A DNA stretch of 64,000 nt, from positions 124,001 through 188,000 of the forward strand of contig SAPZ01000003.1 of NCBI GenBank assembly GCA_004020875.1, read 5' to 3'. The notes beneath the pieces were generated by a model, which was not told where the DNA came from, made no database searches, and saw nothing but the letters and a program-made list of their open reading frames with translations. This document shows positions 60,692-64,000 of the stretch, in pieces. The stretch is from Mesorhizobium sp. (GTDB lineage: Bacteria > Pseudomonadota > Alphaproteobacteria > Rhizobiales > Rhizobiaceae). Numbering within the stretch: position 1 is the stretch's first letter; each line of letters starts with the position of its first letter. A program made the translations under genes and the position numbers.

Positions 60692-62266
60692 GTGAGCGAG
60701 TTCGACGCCATCTTTGTCGGGGCGGGCCACAACAGTCTGGCATGCGCCGCGCATTTGGCGCTCAAGGGCTGGAAAATAGCGGTTTTCGAGCGCAGCCAGA
60801 CGATCGGCGGTGCGGTGCGGACCGCCGAATACACGCTGCCCGGCTTCCGGCACGATTTCGGCGCGATGAATTTGAGCCTGTTCTCCGGCTCCGCCTTTCA
60901 TCGGAAATATGCAAATGAATTGAAAAGCCACGGGCTGGAATTCGCGCCCGTGACCGATTGTTTCGCCAGCGCCTTCCCGGACGGAAAATGGTTCGGTGTG
61001 AGCAACGACCTCGAAAAGACGGCGTCGCGGCTGGCCGCCTTCTCGGCGGCGGACGCGGCCACATGGCGGAAACTGGCCGCCGCCTTCCCGGGCGAAGCCG
61101 AGCATCTGTTCCGCCTGCTGGGGTCGCCGATGAGCGCAAAGGCGCTGGCCGGCACGGGCTGGAACCTCTGGCGCAAGAAGGGTCTTGCCGGCGCGCTGGA
61201 TACGGCTCGATTGCTGCTCTCATCGCCCCGCGCGTGGCTGGAGGAGAATTTCGAGACGCCGCATGTACGCACGACGCTCGCCGCCTGGGGCATGCATCTC
61301 GACTTCTCGCCCGACATCGCCGGGGGCGCCGTCTTCCCCTACCTGGAATCGATGGCTAACCAGAGTTTCGGCATGGTGCTGGGCAAAGGCGGCGCCGATA
61401 CGATCATCCGCGCGCTGGCCGGTATGGTGAAGGCGGCCGGCGGCCAGATCACGACCGGCGCGGAAGTCGCCGAGATCACGGTTTCCGGCGGCAAGGCTAA
61501 CGGGGTGCGGCTGGCATCGGGCGAAAGCCATGTCGCGACCAAGGCCGTGATCGCCGGTGTCGCGCCGAAAGCGCTGCCGGGCAAGCTGCTGCCCGATGGC
61601 TCAGGCGACGTCGGCTTCGACGCGGCGATGCAGACATTCCGTCACGCGCCGGGCACGATGATGATCCATCTGGCGATGGACGACCTGCCGGACTGGAGCG
61701 CCGGCGCCGAGCTTCGCCAGTTCGCCTATGTGCACCTGGCGCCGTCGCTCGATGCGATGTCGCGCACCTACCAGCAGGCGATAGCCGGGCTGCTGCCCGA
61801 CCAGCCGGTGCTCGTGGTGGGCCAGCCGACGGCCGTCGATCCGTCGCGGGCGCCGCAAGGCAAGCACGTGCTGTGGCTGCAGGTGCGCATGCTGCCGGCC
61901 GAGATTGCCGGAGACGGGGCCGCCAAGATCGCGCCTGCCCATTGGGATGCGGTCAAGGACGCCTATGCCGAACGCGTGCTCGACATCGTCGAGAGCTATG
62001 CGCCCGGGCTGCGCAAGAACATCCTTGGCCGCGCGATCTTCTCGCCGCTCGATCTCGAGCGCGAAAACCCGAACCTCGTCGGCGGCGACCAGATTTGCGG
62101 CAGCCACCATCTGGCGCAGAATTTTCTCTTCCGCCCGGCGCACGGCTTCGCGCGCTGGAACACGCCGGTCGCCAACCTCTACCTCACCGGCGCGGCGACC
62201 TGGCCGGGCGCCGGCACGGGCGCGGGCTCCGGCTTCATGCTCGCCCAACAACTCGGAGGAAACTAG
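60692..62266 (+). CDS. FAD-dependent oxidoreductase, phytoene desaturase/PYROXD2-like (paralogue)
   Basis: 524 aa from GTG 60692, directly after GGGGCGGGGC; a TTG at 60680 is less likely. The FAD motif is AIFVGAGHNSLACAAHLALK, then FERSQTIGGAVRTAEY. The C-terminal motif NLVGGDQICGSHHLAQNFLF and WPGAGTGAGSGFMLAQ match its paralogue on the other arm. It is divergent from the cyclase operon across an AT-rich 117-base promoter region, and is followed by a peptide-type ABC importer. Confidence 0.9.
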   Translation: MSEFDAIFVGAGHNSLACAAHLALKGWKIAVFERSQTIGGAVRTAEYTLPGFRHDFGAMNLSLFSGSAFHRKYANELKSHGLEFAPVTDCFASAFPDGKWFGVSNDLEKTASRLAAFSAADAATWRKLAAAFPGEAEHLFRLLGSPMSAKALAGTGWNLWRKKGLAGALDTARLLLSSPRAWLEENFETPHVRTTLAAWGMHLDFSPDIAGGAVFPYLESMANQSFGMVLGKGGADTIIRALAGMVKAAGGQITTGAEVAEITVSGGKANGVRLASGESHVATKAVIAGVAPKALPGKLLPDGSGDVGFDAAMQTFRHAPGTMMIHLAMDDLPDWSAGAELRQFAYVHLAPSLDAMSRTYQQAIAGLLPDQPVLVVGQPTAVDPSRAPQGKHVLWLQVRMLPAEIAGDGAAKIAPAHWDAVKDAYAERVLDIVESYAPGLRKNILGRAIFSPLDLERENPNLVGGDQICGSHHLAQNFLFRPAHGFARWNTPVANLYLTGAATWPGAGTGAGSGFMLAQQLGGN

Positions 62267-62351
62267 ATTTCCGGCATGGACAAGGCGCGGTTGCCCATCA
62301 CCGAATGAAAACGCCGCGCGCATAAAATGACAACCAACAAGGGGAACGACC

Positions 62352-63881
62352 ATGACCATCAACAGACGCGACTTGCTTGGATATGGCGCCGCCGCGATCG
62401 GCGCGGCGACGCTCGGCCTGCCGAGGACGGCCAAGGCGGCTGGCGAGCTCACCATCGCCTATAATGTCAACCTGCCCTCATGGGACCCGACGACCGGACC
62501 TTCGGCGGTGAACCCGACCATCCAGGGTCTTTATCAGTCGGTGTTCGACCAGATCATCGGCCAGAAGCCGGACCTCTCTTTCACGCCCGGACTGCTCACC
62601 GAATGGGGCTGGAACGACGATCGCACCAAGGTGAAAATGACGGTGCGCGAGGGCGTCAAATGGCATGACGGATCGCCCTTCACGCCGGAAGACGTCGTGT
62701 GGTCGCTGACCCGCGCCGGCGACGAGAAGACCGGGAACCCGATCCAGTTCGTCTGGAAGAACGTCAACAACTTCAAGATCGACGGCAACAAGATCACCGG
62801 CGACGTCGTGCAGTTCGACCCGGTCTATTTCAAGTGGATGTCGTTCCTGACGGGCTACATCCTGCCGAAAGCCTATTACGAGAAGGTCGGCGCAGAAGGT
62901 TTCGAGAAGGCGCCGATCGGCACTGGCCCCTATATGGTCGACAAGTTCGAGCGCAACGCGTTCCTACGACTCAAGGCCAATCCGCATTATTGGGGCACCA
63001 AGCCGGCCTTCGAGAATGTGACGATCAAGTTCGTCACCGACGCCGCGAGCCGTGTCGCCGAAATCGAGTCCGGGTCCTCGCAGGTGACGCTCGAAATCCC
63101 CTATGAGGAATATGACCGCCTCATCAAGAAGAGCGGACTCGCCGGCTCGATCAAGAACGTTTCCGACATCGGCATGATCTTCTTCAACAACAAGGACGCC
63201 ATGCTGGACAAGAACGTGCGGCAGGCGGCCGTGATGGCGGTGGACAAGGAGCTCCTGGTCAAGCGGCTGCTGCGCGGCTACGGCCAGCCGATCGACACGC
63301 TGGAGACGCCGGAATACGCGGCCTTCGATCCGTCGATCAAGGTCGAGCACAACCCGGACAAGGCCAAGGAGCTGCTTGCCGCGTCCGGCTATTCGACCAA
63401 GAAGCCGGCCAAGTTCACCATCCAGACGACCAAGGGCTTCAAGCCCAAGGACTATGAGATGGTGCAGGCGATCGTCGGCATGTGGCGCAAGGTCGGCATC
63501 GAGGCCGAGATCGAGGTCTACGAGATCGCCAAGCACTACGAGCTCAGGGCCGCGCACAAGCTGGCGCCGGCCGCCTTCTACAACTGGGGCAACTCGATCG
63601 GCGACCCGACCACCTCGACCGGCTTCGCCATGTTTGGACCGTCGCCGCATTCCTCCTGGAAGACGGATGATCTCGACGCCAAGATCGGGCCGTTGTGGGG
63701 CGAGAAGGACGAGGCCAAGCGCATCGCCGGCTGGAAGGCGGTCGACAAATACATCGCCGAGCAGGCCTATGTGCTGCCGTTGATCCAGTATGCGCAGCCG
63801 ATCGTGCATTCGAAGAAGGTCAATGTCGTGCAGCACGTGTCCGGCGCGTTGCTGCCGGCGCTGATGACCCCGGCCGCCTGA
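62352..63881 (+). CDS. ABC transporter substrate-binding protein, family 5, Tat signal
   Basis: 509 aa. The twin-arginine motif NRRDLLGYG is followed by a hydrophobic stretch ending TAKAA. The core has the SBP_bac_5 pattern: LTEWGWNDDRTKVKMTVREG, VKWHDGSPFTPEDVVWSL and GTGPYMVDKFERNAF. It should capture the compound processed by the neighbouring enzymes. ATG 62352 follows AAGGGGAACGACC. Confidence 0.93.
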   Translation: MTINRRDLLGYGAAAIGAATLGLPRTAKAAGELTIAYNVNLPSWDPTTGPSAVNPTIQGLYQSVFDQIIGQKPDLSFTPGLLTEWGWNDDRTKVKMTVREGVKWHDGSPFTPEDVVWSLTRAGDEKTGNPIQFVWKNVNNFKIDGNKITGDVVQFDPVYFKWMSFLTGYILPKAYYEKVGAEGFEKAPIGTGPYMVDKFERNAFLRLKANPHYWGTKPAFENVTIKFVTDAASRVAEIESGSSQVTLEIPYEEYDRLIKKSGLAGSIKNVSDIGMIFFNNKDAMLDKNVRQAAVMAVDKELLVKRLLRGYGQPIDTLETPEYAAFDPSIKVEHNPDKAKELLAASGYSTKKPAKFTIQTTKGFKPKDYEMVQAIVGMWRKVGIEAEIEVYEIAKHYELRAAHKLAPAAFYNWGNSIGDPTTSTGFAMFGPSPHSSWKTDDLDAKIGPLWGEKDEAKRIAGWKAVDKYIAEQAYVLPLIQYAQPIVHSKKVNVVQHVSGALLPALMTPAA

Positions 63882-63900
63882 TCATCGGACTTGGATTGCC

Positions 63901-63925
63901 GCGCGCCGTCCGCAAGATGGCGCGC
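63901..63925 (+). other. intercistronic hairpin between binding protein and permease genes
   Basis: GCGCGCC (63901-63907) pairs with GGCGCGC (63919-63925) around an 11-base loop, followed by ATTTTC. Hairpins at this position commonly raise binding-protein mRNA relative to permease mRNA by partial termination or 3' protection. Confidence 0.6.
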
Positions 63926-63949
63926 ATTTTCATCCAGGCATATGGGCAC

Positions 63950-64000
63950 ATGCTGCTGCAGAGATTCCTCGTTCGTCTGTTGACGATGCTGGTGACGCTT
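63950..64000 (+). CDS. ABC transporter permease (DppB-like), 5' fragment
   Basis: The frame from ATG 63950 runs off the window after 17 codons (MLLQRFLVRLLTMLVTL), matching the first helix of DppB-type permeases. Its position after a family-5 binding protein supports the call. The rest of the transporter lies outside. Confidence 0.7.
   Translation, partial: MLLQRFLVRLLTMLVTL

Noticed and set aside
53938..64000. Naming the locus as a known indole-3-acetate degradation cluster
   Set aside because: The ring-hydroxylating or flavin-monooxygenase genes that define described indoleacetate pathways are not in the window; only the general indole/aryl theme is supported.
1..64000. CRISPR arrays, insertion sequences, prophage or plasmid origins
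   Set aside because: No regularly spaced repeats, transposase, integrase, phage structural or replication genes were seen on either strand.

Overview
The window is a high-GC chromosomal segment from an alphaproteobacterium of the order Hyphomicrobiales, most likely Mesorhizobium or a close relative. The evidence is the ffs-dnaX-ybaB-recR block, a textbook Irr-type iron control element, a double-yejA yejBEF locus of the rhizobial kind, an FNR/FixK box, and two palindromic intergenic repeats of a type I associate with Mesorhizobium genomes. The genus is inferred, not proven. No phage, IS element or CRISPR array was seen.

Layout. 1-5706 (minus strand) is one iron operon: imelysin, bacterioferritin-associated ferredoxin, bacterioferritin, a two-haem oxidoreductase, a second imelysin and a DUF1513 protein. 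Its promoter carries a perfect Irr box. 6119-9354 holds a ferredoxin-reductase-like flavoprotein, a ParD antitoxin with a frameshifted ParE, and a GabT-type aminotransferase. 9616-14926 is an RND efflux operon with two adaptor lipoproteins and one pump. It converges on a five-gene peptide/nickel-type ABC importer (14923-20136, minus). 20403-25949 (minus) holds a lytic transglycosylase, recR, a SleB-like hydrolase, ybaB, dnaX and the SRP RNA. 26129-31183 holds a HIT protein, nudC, a Dabb protein, a Phd/PIN toxin-antitoxin pair, prephenate dehydratase, kdsB and a membrane-anchored cytochrome c. 31340-38989 is yejA1-yejA2-yejB-yejE-yejF. 39028-45613 holds a hydroxyacid dehydrogenase, a small lipoprotein, a methyltransferase, a ligase-associated exonuclease and its ATP-dependent DNA ligase split by a repeat element, and an unknown membrane protein.

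45614-53886 is an accessory-looking stretch. It has tRNA-Thr(CGT), a decayed tRNA-Arg lacking its D-arm, structured noncoding DNA, small proteins, and a module of EF-hand protein, ECF sigma factor, putative anti-sigma and periplasmic sensor. That module is followed by a DUF1800/DUF1501 pair flanked by two GCG_CRPN-type small secreted proteins. An FNR-box-preceded flavin-binding protein follows.

53938-64000 is a divergent catabolic locus. The minus arm has a cyclase-family hydrolase, an FAD desaturase-like oxidase, a MarR regulator and a two-subunit indolepyruvate:ferredoxin oxidoreductase. The plus arm has a paralogous FAD enzyme and a family-5 ABC importer that runs off the end. I read it as uptake and oxidation of an aromatic or indolic compound under MarR control, with the substrate unknown.

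The strongest candidates for under-described biology are the Irr-controlled imelysin/bacterioferritin operon, the EF-hand/ECF/DUF1800-DUF1501 module and the Ior/cyclase/FAD locus.
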